From positions 1 through 64,000 of the forward strand of contig JAFAZH010000041.1 of NCBI GenBank assembly GCA_019239895.1: a stretch of 64,000 nucleotides of DNA. The letters run 5' to 3'. The position numbers and the translations under genes are program-made. This stretch comes from Abditibacteriaceae bacterium (GTDB taxonomy: Bacteria; Armatimonadota; Abditibacteriia; Abditibacteriales; Abditibacteriaceae). Below the pieces are notes generated by a model that ran no database searches, was not told the DNA's origin, and saw only the letters and a program-made list of their open reading frames with translations. Positions 26,478 through 35,177 of the stretch are shown here, piece after piece. How positions within the stretch are numbered: the stretch's first letter is position 1; the number at the start of each line of letters is the position of its first letter.

Positions 26478-26522
26478 AGCCCTCACCCCCAACCCCTCTC
26501 CCACGCTGCGGGCGAGGGGAGA
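26478..26522. repeat. Dispersed GC-rich repeat (CCTCACCCCCAACCCCTCTCC type)
   Basis: A stretch of the form CCTCACCCCCAACCCCTCTC followed by GGGCGAGGGGAG. It is a short interspersed repeat word seen in many bacterial genomes. It lies in the leader of the DUF5060 gene and creates a false N-terminal extension. Confidence 0.6.
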
Positions 26523-26551
26523 CAAACTCGTACCAATTGAATTGATTTAGA

Positions 26552-26629
26552 AACCGCAGAGACGCAGAGGGCAAAGAGATTTAAAGAGCTTCCTTTTCTT
26601 CCTCTGTGCCCTCTGCGTCTCTGCGGTTC
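26552..26629. repeat. Intergenic palindromic element, family I (ACCGCAGAGACGCAGAGG type)
   Basis: Near-perfect outer arms AACCGCAGAGACGCAGAGGGC (26552-26572) and their complement (26608-26629), with a smaller centre (AAAGAGCTTCCTTTTC). It lies between divergent glycosidase genes. It is the same subtype as 9771-9916 but shorter, lacking the inner AGATAGAGGATAG arms. Confidence 0.83.
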
Positions 26630-26676
26630 ATTCAAGGCCACAAGCAACCCCTGCGAGATGATTATCTTCTCTTGTG

Positions 26677-26727
26677 CATGATTTTTATAAAATGTATTGC
26701 ACCGACCACATTTCTATAAAAATCATG
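26677..26727. promoter_or_regulatory. Perfect 13-bp inverted repeat upstream of the GH39-like gene
   Basis: CATGATTTTTATA (26677-26689) and its exact complement TATAAAAATCATG (26715-26727), separated by 25 bp. The right arm includes the ATG at 26725. It could be a regulator-binding pair or an mRNA hairpin masking the start. The regulator is unknown. Confidence 0.4.
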
Positions 26728-29700
26728 TCTAAAGTCTTGGAGACCATTGCTACTGTGAAAACCTTCTTACCTGTCACTCCTACCAATTACCGTCCGTTAT
26801 CCTGGCGTCACCGGAAGTGTTTCGTGATGCTCTATTGCTTGTGCGTCGTAACCGGAAGTTTAAAGCCCCAATACGCGCAGGCACAAACGATAGTGCAGAA
26901 AGTCGCTGAGCCGTTTGAAGCGCAAAGTTGGATTATAGGCGAAGACAGCACAGCCTCCGGGAGTGCGAAGTTAGTTGGGGATTCGCCAGCGGAAATTCAA
27001 GCCTCCTCCAAACAGTCAATGGTCATGGAAGCGCAGTTCTCTGGTGGTGGGTTCGAGTATTACCATGCCACTCCGTCCCAGCCACTCACTATTCCCGGCG
27101 TGACGAAATCCCTGTCGGTCTGGGTGCGTGGCGATGGCCAGAAGAACTACGGCTGGACGCTGCAATTTAAGGATGGCTGGGGGCGCAATGAAGTCAATGG
27201 CACCAAGTTGGAATGGGAGATGAGCAAGGGCGTGCAGGATGGCTGGAAGAAAGTCTCTTTCACCGTGCCTGCCGATTGGGTGCAGCCGCTCACCATAGAT
27301 ACAGTCCTGGTGCATAACTGGGAGGCTAAAACCACCAAGGCCACCGTCCGTTTCTGGATGGATGAATTGCAGGTGGCAACCGACATCAGTGATGTAGACC
27401 CGCAAACTGGACTGCTCAAAACCTGGAAACCGAATCCTCAACCACCTGCCGATGCCAACAATAATGCGACCAAGCAGGCGACCCAGGCTCCGGTGACACC
27501 ACTCCTAACCGCCAGCTTAAACGCAACCCAACTACATAATGTGTTTTCCGGGGTGCAGCCGGAGTTTGTATTTCGTGCCCACAATTGGAAAGCCGATGCC
27601 AGCACTGGACAACTGGAATGGAAACTCAGCGACTATCAGAACAAGTTGCTCAAACAGGGGCGTCAGGACATCAAGGTTGAAGATAATTTTGCCCTCTCCT
27701 TGCCCTTAGCCGTACAACGCTATGGACTCTATCATCTTGACTCGACGATTACCTGGGCTGGCGGCAAGGCCACGCCGTCGAGCCAACCGCTGGCTTATAT
27801 TCCCACCCCGCATGAACTCAGTGACCAGGAAAAAGATGACTCGCCTTACGGCCTTAATGTCTTGGGGGCACGGCAACCGATGGTGGAGACGTTTCGCAAA
27901 GCGGGCATCATCTGGTATCGGGATTATAGCTTTAATTATGAATGGATGGTGCGCGCCAAGGGAGCTGATAAAAGTTATTCTGGTTGGCCCTGGTATCCCA
28001 AAATGGTGCGGCAGTATGATGCCAGTGGGGTGCGGGTTTTGGCTAATCTGCAAACGGCCATTAAGCCTCCCGTGGCCGGTGCGCCACCGGAGCCAAGCCT
28101 GAACTGGACGCGGGAAGTGGTCGGGATGCTCTTAGCGTTTCCCTCGATACACACCTTTGAACTCGATAATGAATATGATTTAGGGGGCGAGCATATTAAA
28201 GCCGAAGCCCCCATCAACTGGCAGAACTATCGCAACTATCACAAGAAGTTTGGCGAGATTGCGCACCTGCTGGGCGGAGGGCAATTTACGGCAGTGGAAA
28301 ATGGCCGCGCCGGTATCTGGCCCGAACGCATCCGCCAGGCGGTGCAAAGCGGCGACTTCGCGCAAATTGATGTCGTGAATAGCCACCACTATACCGGCAC
28401 CGAGCCACCCGAAACCAATGTCATGAACTATAATATGGGCATTGAAAATTCGGATACGGCTTCCCTCTTGTTTGACCAACTGCGCGCTGCCAAAAAAGCT
28501 GGCAGTAGCGATGGCAAGCCGCGCCAGCACTGGCTCACCGAGTTCGGCTGGGATACCAAGGCCGGGCCAGTGGTGACACCAGTCGAGCAGGCCGCTTACT
28601 TAGCACGCGCTTACATGATGCTCCCCGCAACGGGCACGGAAAAGGGCTTTTGGTTCTTCGACCTGGATAGCCCTAACGCCAATCAATTCTTCGATGGCTG
28701 TGGCCTCTTTACCTATGATCAACTGCCCAAGCTGTCTTATGCCGCCTATGCGGGTCTGACGCAGATACTGCCTAAACCGGAATACATGGGGATGATAAAC
28801 GCCGGTGAAGGCACCTGGGGCTATCTCTATCGTAACGAGGGCAAACTGGTCGCGGCACTGTGGAGCCTGACGGGGAAGCAGAAACCGCGTATCACTTTTG
28901 AATCGGGCAAGCTGTATGATTTTCTGGCGAATCCCATTGATACCAATACCGTGCAACTGGGAATTGAACCGGTGTATGCCGTGGGCGTCGCCGAAACGAG
29001 TCCGTGGGTGCGCCAAGCCGCTTATAGTTTAGAGACGCCTTATCTGGTGTCAGCTACAGCGGGCGATTCCATTACCACCAATCTCCATGTGCAGAATCGG
29101 CGTGCAACCCCGATCAACGGCAAAGTGCAACTCCAACTGCCCACCGGGTGGCAGGATGTCAATGGCGCTAAGAATATCTCCGTAGCCCCCGGTCAAACTG
29201 CCGATATTCCGCTCGCGTTTCTCATTAGTACAGAAGAACCCTTGGGTGAAAAGACCGTGCGCCTGGCTATTAGTGAAGGCGAACCATTGCACGAGATTCC
29301 CTTGCGTGTCTTGGTGCAGCGACCGATTATGATGACGGTGCGCGGGCTGCAAGGTGAACCGGGTAACAGTAGTGTTACCATTCGGGTTAGTAATCGCTCC
29401 TCGCAAACTCTTAATGGAGCCTTACACTTTAAACTCCCCGCTTCATGGAGTGCGTCCACGCCTGAGCTAAAAGTCGAGGCGCTCAAGCCTAAAGAAGTCC
29501 GTGAGATTCAAACTAAAGTCGCCTGGACACCCGATTGGAAAACGGGGGAAACGGCGGCGGTGGAATATCGCAGTGAAGATGGCCGTGCCGTGCAGCAACC
29601 GCTAATTCCCAGCCGTTTAGCCATTCACCCCGCGCCCAATTTGGTGTTAGATGGCGATATCAAAGATTGGCCTGCCAACACGCAACTGCCAGCTTGGGTC

Positions 29701-30228
29701 TTGGGTTCCACCGCAGGTGTTGCCAATAGCACCATTCATCTGGCGTGGTCACCCAAGGGGCTGTATGTTGGTTTAGAAGTCAAAGATTCTAAAGTGTTAG
29801 TGCCCGATCCGCGTAGCTTCTGGATGGGCGATGTGTTGGAGCTATTTGTGGATACCCACGACAAGAAGACCGCCCGCGCTTATGAGCCGGGCGATCACCA
29901 GTTCTGGCTGGTGCCGCAGGTGGAGCAGAAGCGAGTCTATGTAGGCCAATGGAAGCGTGGGGCAGAAATCGCGGCTACCCAATACGACCTACCCGGCATT
30001 CAGAGTGCGGCGCGGCGACAGGGCGATGGCTATGTCCTGGAGTGCCTGCTGCCAGCGGCCATGATTCAGGGTTTTAAGCCCACGCCCGGCACACAACTAG
30101 GCTTGAGTCTCAATCTCTCTATCAAGGGCACTCACCTTGACCGTGAGGTCTTCTGGACGCTGCCTAAAGCCGAAGGGGTGCCCGACCACCCCGAAACCTG
30201 GGGCACGGTTACTCTGGTCTCGCCTTAA
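26725..30228 (+). CDS. Large secreted clan GH-A (GH39-like) protein with C-terminal CBM9-like domain
   Basis: About 1167 residues from ATG 26725. A GTG at 26674 and an ATG at 26827 are alternatives. A signal peptide ends near QYAQAQT. Domains in order are an N-terminal carbohydrate-binding-like beta domain (SLSVWVRGDGQKNYGW), a beta domain, then a TIM barrel. The barrel has a likely acid/base in FELDNEYD and a nucleophile in HWLTEFGWDT. Alpha-galactosidase NEW3-like immunoglobulin domains follow. The C-terminal CBM9-like fold reads LDGDIKDWPAN, LYVGLEVKDSK and GDVLELFVDTHD. It probably attacks hemicellulose at the cell surface. It is followed closely by a CE15-like esterase gene (27 bp), suggesting xylan or pectin side-chain work. 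Confidence 0.8.
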   Translation: MSKVLETIATVKTFLPVTPTNYRPLSWRHRKCFVMLYCLCVVTGSLKPQYAQAQTIVQKVAEPFEAQSWIIGEDSTASGSAKLVGDSPAEIQASSKQSMVMEAQFSGGGFEYYHATPSQPLTIPGVTKSLSVWVRGDGQKNYGWTLQFKDGWGRNEVNGTKLEWEMSKGVQDGWKKVSFTVPADWVQPLTIDTVLVHNWEAKTTKATVRFWMDELQVATDISDVDPQTGLLKTWKPNPQPPADANNNATKQATQAPVTPLLTASLNATQLHNVFSGVQPEFVFRAHNWKADASTGQLEWKLSDYQNKLLKQGRQDIKVEDNFALSLPLAVQRYGLYHLDSTITWAGGKATPSSQPLAYIPTPHELSDQEKDDSPYGLNVLGARQPMVETFRKAGIIWYRDYSFNYEWMVRAKGADKSYSGWPWYPKMVRQYDASGVRVLANLQTAIKPPVAGAPPEPSLNWTREVVGMLLAFPSIHTFELDNEYDLGGEHIKAEAPINWQNYRNYHKKFGEIAHLLGGGQFTAVENGRAGIWPERIRQAVQSGDFAQIDVVNSHHYTGTEPPETNVMNYNMGIENSDTASLLFDQLRAAKKAGSSDGKPRQHWLTEFGWDTKAGPVVTPVEQAAYLARAYMMLPATGTEKGFWFFDLDSPNANQFFDGCGLFTYDQLPKLSYAAYAGLTQILPKPEYMGMINAGEGTWGYLYRNEGKLVAALWSLTGKQKPRITFESGKLYDFLANPIDTNTVQLGIEPVYAVGVAETSPWVRQAAYSLETPYLVSATAGDSITTNLHVQNRRATPINGKVQLQLPTGWQDVNGAKNISVAPGQTADIPLAFLISTEEPLGEKTVRLAISEGEPLHEIPLRVLVQRPIMMTVRGLQGEPGNSSVTIRVSNRSSQTLNGALHFKLPASWSASTPELKVEALKPKEVREIQTKVAWTPDWKTGETAAVEYRSEDGRAVQQPLIPSRLAIHPAPNLVLDGDIKDWPANTQLPAWVLGSTAGVANSTIHLAWSPKGLYVGLEVKDSKVLVPDPRSFWMGDVLELFVDTHDKKTARAYEPGDHQFWLVPQVEQKRVYVGQWKRGAEIAATQYDLPGIQSAARRQGDGYVLECLLPAAMIQGFKPTPGTQLGLSLNLSIKGTHLDREVFWTLPKAEGVPDHPETWGTVTLVSP

Positions 30229-30255
30229 CTGGCTCGAATTGTTACCCACTGCATC

Positions 30256-31440
30256 ATGAAATTTATAGCTTTAGGACTTCTAATGATGGCAACGCTTAAC
30301 AAGGTAGGGGCTGCTGAGGCTCCTCTGCCGGATGTGCTGACGATGCAGAACGGGGTTAAGGTGACATCGGCGGCAATGTGGCAGCAGCAACGTCGGCCCG
30401 AAGTGCTTGAGTTGTTCCGCAAGAATGTCTATGGCCGCGCCCCGGTGGAGCGCCCGGCAAACCTAAAGTTTGAAATCGAGAGCATTACGCCGGACATGAT
30501 GGAAGGCAAGGCAACGCGCAAGCAGGTGAGGATTTCATTCAGCGGGCCGGGTGGGGCCGGGGCCATTCACCTTTTGCTCTTTGTGCCTAACCATGCGCCT
30601 CAACCTGTGCCCTGTTTCCTGCTCATCTGCAATCGCACGTCGGATAATATTGATCTGACCCGCGCCGTAAAATCTCCTTTTTGGCCTGCGGAAGCGTTAG
30701 TGGCGCGTGGTTATGCTGCTGCGGCTTTCCATGTGTCGGATGCAGACCCGGATCAAGACGATGGCTTCAAAAATGGGGTGCATGGCATCTTTGATAAGCC
30801 AGGTGTACCACGACCACCAGATGCGTGGGGCACTATTGCGGCGTGGTCGTGGGGCGCAAGTCGTGTCATGGATTATCTGCAAACCGATACCAGCCTAGAT
30901 GCTAAGCGGGTGGCGGTGGTGGGCCATTCACGCGGCGGTAAAGCGGCGCTGTGGGCCGGGGCGCAAGACGAGCGGTTTGCCTTAGTGATTAGCAATGAAT
31001 CGGGCAGCACGGGTGCTGCTATAGCACGCGGCAAGCATGGCGAGACCATCAAAGACATTAACCAACATTTTCCTCACTGGTTCTGCCAGAACTATAAGAG
31101 CTATAATGGGCGAGAGCAGGACTTGCCAGTAGATCAGCACATGCTGGCGGCCCTCATCGCACCCCGTCTGCTCTATATCGCCAGTGCCACGGAGGATACC
31201 TGGAGTGACCCGCCAGCCGAGTTTCGGGCCGGAGTCGAAGCCGGGCCGGTCTACAAGCTGTTTGGCCTAACGGGGTTAAGCGCAGCCACGATGCCCAAAC
31301 CGGATTCACCTGTGCAAGATGGACATATCGGTTATCACGTTCGCACGGGCAAACATAACCTCACAGCCTATGACTGGGATTGCTTTATGAACTTCGCGGA
31401 TAAGCACTTTGGAACTCATAAAGCAGGCTCTACTCGATAA
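30256..31440 (+). CDS. Secreted CE15-like alpha/beta hydrolase (glucuronoyl esterase-like)
   Basis: A 394-residue exported esterase with a signal peptide ending near VGAAEA. It is an alpha/beta hydrolase. The nucleophile elbow GHSRGGKAALWAGAQDERFA matches the GxSRxGK pattern of CE15 glucuronoyl esterases, followed by ISNESGSTGAAIARGKHGE. A catalytic His is likely in GHIGYHVRTGKHNL near the C-terminus. CE15 enzymes cleave esters linking lignin alcohols to 4-O-methyl-glucuronate on xylan. It lies 27 bp after the GH39-like gene and is presumably co-transcribed. General acetyl-xylan esterase activity is the alternative. Confidence 0.82.
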   Translation: MKFIALGLLMMATLNKVGAAEAPLPDVLTMQNGVKVTSAAMWQQQRRPEVLELFRKNVYGRAPVERPANLKFEIESITPDMMEGKATRKQVRISFSGPGGAGAIHLLLFVPNHAPQPVPCFLLICNRTSDNIDLTRAVKSPFWPAEALVARGYAAAAFHVSDADPDQDDGFKNGVHGIFDKPGVPRPPDAWGTIAAWSWGASRVMDYLQTDTSLDAKRVAVVGHSRGGKAALWAGAQDERFALVISNESGSTGAAIARGKHGETIKDINQHFPHWFCQNYKSYNGREQDLPVDQHMLAALIAPRLLYIASATEDTWSDPPAEFRAGVEAGPVYKLFGLTGLSAATMPKPDSPVQDGHIGYHVRTGKHNLTAYDWDCFMNFADKHFGTHKAGSTR

Positions 31441-31445
31441 TTGGC

Positions 31446-31612
31446 TAAACATTAGACCTCTTCGATAAGCCTCGCGGAGTGTCAGTTCAACCGGAGCGAA
31501 GCATGAGCGCAGTGGAGAAATCTTAGTTTGGTTGCCCCTCCAAGATGCCTCGACTCCGTTGCACTCCGCTCGGAATGACATCAAATCTGACTGATCCAAG
31601 GGGTCTATTTAG
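31446..31612. repeat. Intergenic palindromic element, family III (GTCATTCCGAGCGGAG type)
   Basis: Imperfect inverted repeat. Outer ends are TTAGACCTCTTCGATA and the complement of TAGACCCCTTGGATCAG. Inner arms are GTGTCAGTTCAACCGGAGCG and CGCTCGGAATGACAT. It lies between the esterase gene and a small CxxC protein gene and creates a false extension of the latter. Confidence 0.7.
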
Positions 31613-31634
31613 TAAATCTCAAGGGGCGATAGTA

Positions 31635-31919
31635 ATGACGACTTGTGTGTGCCAGAAAGCTCTACAACACTCGTTTGCCACAGTGAGTGACGCTGTATAT
31701 GCAGCCGGTGAGCAAGACGTTATCATCGCCAATTCAGAATTGCTGGCCCGGTCAGACGAAAAGTGGATATTCCTCTACCGTTGCCGGACGTGTGGCACGC
31801 TCTGGGCCGAGGCTTGCTATAGTTCTGGCCACATGGACTTCTATTATCTCTTTCCTGTGCCGCCGACGGATGACCCCGTCCGCTGGCTGCATGAAGAAGC
31901 CCGTGAGCTACCTGCGTAA
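31635..31919 (+). CDS. Small Cys-rich protein, putative zinc ribbon
   Basis: A 94-residue protein from ATG 31635 (MTTCVCQKAL). It has a CVC pair at the N-terminus and a YRCRTCGTLW knuckle near 50, which together could bind one zinc, followed by an aromatic segment (HMDFYYLFPVPP). I do not recognise a named family. Proteins like this are often immunity- or regulator-type orphans. It stands alone between a palindromic repeat and a strong terminator shared with the GH127 gene. Coding is supported by the coherent CxxC architecture; the longer frame from 31545 reads into repeat sequence. Confidence 0.6.
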   Translation: MTTCVCQKALQHSFATVSDAVYAAGEQDVIIANSELLARSDEKWIFLYRCRTCGTLWAEACYSSGHMDFYYLFPVPPTDDPVRWLHEEARELPA

Positions 31920-31978
31920 TTGGAGTGAGCATAGAAGGGAACGAGGAAAAGTGTAATGCTCTGGCGGGGCAGTGCCGC

Positions 31979-32023
31979 AATGCACAATCCCACCGCAAGT
32001 AAGTAGCGGTGGGATTGTGCATT
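31979..32023. terminator. Bidirectional terminator hairpin
   Basis: A perfect 18-bp stem (AATGCACAATCCCACCGC at 31979-31996 with its complement at 32006-32023) and a 9-nt loop, between two convergent genes. There is no T-tract directly after the stem on either side. Confidence 0.7.
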
Positions 32024-32031
32024 GATAGGCT

Positions 32032-34866
32032 TCAATTTGGCAGCAACTCAATCTCGCTCACCTGCGCCGCGTTAGGATAACTGGCGTTGGCAGAGCTGCG
32101 AATTAGGAAGCGGAAAGTATCGGTTGTGACTGGCGAGATTTTAGATTCGTAGCGAATCCGATTCTTATAGCTCGTCTCATCAAAGATCACTTTGTCCTGG
32201 CCATTGACGCGCACGATGCCCTGAAAGCTGACGGGATGACCCGCCGGGTCAGCAAAGTGAATCAAGACTCTACTCACTGTGGCGGCTCGTGGCAGTTTCA
32301 CCTCAATCCAGTGCGGATGCGCAGTTTCAAGGGAGGAATGCCAGCGATTAGCGAAATCATCTTCGGTGGCGATGATGCCATCAATGACTTTGGCTGAACT
32401 GCCCTTCTCCTGTGCATATTCACTGTCGGCAGTTGCCATCGCGCCTTTGCTGGCGAGGGCGAGATCGTTGGGGCTTATCTTTTCCGTAATCGCCACCCCG
32501 GTGCCAATCATGGGAAAGCAGGTAAATGTCTCATCGCGCACTTCCCAGTACGGCACGAATTGGTAATCAGCATTATTTTGGATCGCATAATGGAGCGGTT
32601 CCCCTGCTTTGGGTTGAAGGTGCTGCATGAGTTCTTGTGGTGTGCAGGAAAAGCGGGCTTCGGGGCGTTCGCCGTTACTGCCAACAGCGGCCATCAGCAC
32701 CGGGCCATATTGCAGGGCATAGCGCGGCAGCCTGTCATTTTGCTCAGCTCCTTGGTATTCCGTCAGGGTCAGTTTGGCGGGTAAGGTGAAGGTAATCGTG
32801 TCGCCATCTTTCCAGGTGCGATCTATTGTCTGATAGCTGCCGGGTTTGCCAGTAGCCACCACTTTGTTATTGACCCGAATCGGCATCGCCTGAGACGCCC
32901 AAGCTGGCACGCGCACGCGAATTTTAGATTTGGTGCGCTGGGCCAAGGAGAAGCGCAAGGCCACGTCCGGGCGGAAGGGGAACTGCGTTGTCATCTGCGC
33001 TTTGAGGGTTTGCCCCCCCTGCTGCCAGGTAATCTCTGAGGGCGCAAATAAATCTACATAGAGGCCATCGGCAGCAATGGAGTAGATGTATTCTGGCAGT
33101 GAGCCAAACATCCGTGTGCCTTGGCCTTCGCAACAGGTGTTCTTGTTGAGACCAGAGGACTTATCCTTTTTGCCCAGTAAGTTCGCGTGGTACAGGATGC
33201 CCTGCGTGCCGACCTGATTGGGCAGGGCTACGTTGTAGATGGACTTCTCAATCTCCGCGACATATTTCTCCTGGTCAGGATACAGTAAATGAAAACGCTG
33301 GTTATAGCGCGACCAGAAGACGTTGCCGCAAAGCTCCCCGGTATGGCGGTGTAGATAATTAGAATCGGGTGGGTAGGAATCACCTTCGCAGATGGCGATG
33401 CTGCCGCCGATATGTTCCCAGTGATTGTGATACAAGTCCCAGCCACCCAGCGCGGTGTCCAGATACTTGCGGCTGCCCGTCGCCCGATACATATCCAGAT
33501 AGGGTTCCAGCGAAGTAATCAGATAGTTGTGCGGATGGTCGTAGGGATACTGCCAGATGGCGCGATCTTCGCGTTTGGAGAGTTCGTCCATCCAGTAGTC
33601 TTCCTGGAAATAACGCTGTATCACCTGAAGGTCTTGCGGCTTACCCACTGGGGTAAAATACATGCGCGTGTTGGCAATCATGCCTTGCACGCCCTGGCCG
33701 CCACGCCGCAGCAGTTCGGGTAAATAGGGGTTCTGGTCGAACCAATCGTAGTAGCCGCGCAGTAGCCCAAACGCTTTGGGGTTGCCTGCATAACCGGCTT
33801 CAATCAGGCCATGAGTGACCCACGAGCGGGTGTAGGCAGCCCGCTCATTCACGAAAATGGTATCAGCGGGATAGGCCATGATATAGCCGTTCGGCTCACG
33901 GCACTCGTCAATAACATCCACGATGTCATTCATGCGTTTGCGCAAAGCCGGGTCTTCCATCCACCGCAGCGTGTTGCCCGCCCCCATCATGAACCTTCCT
34001 GCATTAGAGCCAGCTAAGGTCGTTTCCCAGAAGCCGTCGGGTGGACGCATTCCCGGTGGGTTCGGCTTGCCCGCGCGGTCGCGGAATTGACGCACCAGTT
34101 CATCGAAAGTGAAAGAGTTCATCAGGTAGGCGATGTTGTTTTGCATCGCTGTTTTGAAGAGGCCGTCACCCAGTCGCACTCCACTCAGCGGTGCATGGGC
34201 CGCATACCGCACCGCCTTCCACTGTTCGGCTGGTATCACATTGCCGGGATTATCGGTTACGACTTCTTCGCCCTGTGGTCGTGGGGCGCGCGTCAGGTTC
34301 GTCTTGCCCAGGTTACCTTTCAGTGAGTCAGTGATGGGGCATCCTTGAGCCGCGTCCTTGCCGCCCGACCAGACTTCCAACTTCGTGAGCATAAGCTTCT
34401 GGTTGCGCAGGTGGGTGGCAGTCAGGCGCAAATAGCGGCCTGCTTTGCCGTTGACCTTAAAGACGCCAACTTCATCATGGGGATTGGGATAATCTTTACC
34501 CGTTTGATCGGTGACAAGAGCGGCGGTCTTAAACTCTGGGTCATCTGAAACTTCTACTTTGAAACGCGATGGGAAACCGACTCCGTTGGGCGACCAGTCC
34601 ACGAAGGGAAAGAGCTTAACTGTGTCAATCGGACGCGACGCGCCTAAATCCACCTGCACCCAGCGCACCGTGTCGTCCGTGCCTGCTGAGGGAGTTTCGT
34701 AACCAACAGGGGTTAGGCGTGCTACCCGCTCCACACCCATTGGCCCATCAACGGCGTTAACTTTGCCATTACATATTGCACTAAACGCGAGCCAACACAG
34801 TGGGTAAGCCCACTTAAAGCGGAATTGGCCGGGGCGCGTTGGACAAGCCTGATTAATTATTTTCAT
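32032..34866 (-). CDS. GH127-family beta-L-arabinofuranosidase-like enzyme with discoidin domains
   Basis: A 944-residue exported protein. A hydrophobic signal segment (WAYPLCWLAFSAIC) is followed by an F5/8-type C (discoidin) domain at about 45-165 (DLGASRPIDTVKLFPF). The GH127 (DUF1680) catalytic (alpha/alpha)6 barrel follows. The Zn/Cys catalytic signature is visible as TGELCGNVFW (E-x-C) and NTCCEGQGTRMFG, corresponding to the Glu-Cys and Cys-Cys residues of characterised GH127 enzymes, where the Cys is the nucleophile. A second discoidin-like domain lies near the C-terminus (about 800-944). The family removes beta-L-arabinofuranose from plant glycoproteins and arabinans. It is convergent with the small CxxC gene. 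Confidence 0.87.
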   Translation of the reverse strand: MKIINQACPTRPGQFRFKWAYPLCWLAFSAICNGKVNAVDGPMGVERVARLTPVGYETPSAGTDDTVRWVQVDLGASRPIDTVKLFPFVDWSPNGVGFPSRFKVEVSDDPEFKTAALVTDQTGKDYPNPHDEVGVFKVNGKAGRYLRLTATHLRNQKLMLTKLEVWSGGKDAAQGCPITDSLKGNLGKTNLTRAPRPQGEEVVTDNPGNVIPAEQWKAVRYAAHAPLSGVRLGDGLFKTAMQNNIAYLMNSFTFDELVRQFRDRAGKPNPPGMRPPDGFWETTLAGSNAGRFMMGAGNTLRWMEDPALRKRMNDIVDVIDECREPNGYIMAYPADTIFVNERAAYTRSWVTHGLIEAGYAGNPKAFGLLRGYYDWFDQNPYLPELLRRGGQGVQGMIANTRMYFTPVGKPQDLQVIQRYFQEDYWMDELSKREDRAIWQYPYDHPHNYLITSLEPYLDMYRATGSRKYLDTALGGWDLYHNHWEHIGGSIAICEGDSYPPDSNYLHRHTGELCGNVFWSRYNQRFHLLYPDQEKYVAEIEKSIYNVALPNQVGTQGILYHANLLGKKDKSSGLNKNTCCEGQGTRMFGSLPEYIYSIAADGLYVDLFAPSEITWQQGGQTLKAQMTTQFPFRPDVALRFSLAQRTKSKIRVRVPAWASQAMPIRVNNKVVATGKPGSYQTIDRTWKDGDTITFTLPAKLTLTEYQGAEQNDRLPRYALQYGPVLMAAVGSNGERPEARFSCTPQELMQHLQPKAGEPLHYAIQNNADYQFVPYWEVRDETFTCFPMIGTGVAITEKISPNDLALASKGAMATADSEYAQEKGSSAKVIDGIIATEDDFANRWHSSLETAHPHWIEVKLPRAATVSRVLIHFADPAGHPVSFQGIVRVNGQDKVIFDETSYKNRIRYESKISPVTTDTFRFLIRSSANASYPNAAQVSEIELLPN

Positions 34867-34950
34867 GAATTACTCTCAAACACTTGTTCTCGAAAAGCAT
34901 GGCTATAACACGTTGGCTTTCGGTAAAACTATTATTTCGTACCTACGGGG

Positions 34951-35151
34951 GTTGTGCTATAGCTAATGCAACTTGCTATCTGTAACCCGGCGGTTGAAAC
35001 CGCGTCTCATGGCCGTTGGCCGACCGTCCGCCTGCGCGGACGGCACACTATGATTAAACTCGCCGTCCGCGCAGGCGGACGGTCGGCGGCACGCCCGGAG
35101 CCGTGACTTTAGTCGCCGGGTAGTAAGTAGCAAGTTGTGCTATAGCTAATG
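34951..35151. repeat. Family II palindrome flanked by 18-bp direct repeats
   Basis: Identical 18-bp direct copies of GTTGTGCTATAGCTAATG (34951-34968 and 35134-35151) flank an imperfect palindrome at 34985-35122. Its outer arms are ACCCGGCGGTTGAAACC and CTTTAGTCGCCGGGT, and its inner arms CCGACCGTCCGCCTGCGCGG and complement. It occupies the divergent region between the GH127 and GH172 genes. The arrangement resembles insertion with target duplication. This accounts for most of the 34867-35177 gap; the rest should hold both promoters. Confidence 0.7.
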
Positions 35152-35177
35152 AAAGAAGAAGATGCTCCAACGAAGGA

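Noticed and set aside
31545..31634. Longer start for the small CxxC protein
   Set aside because: The extension reads through the family III repeat.
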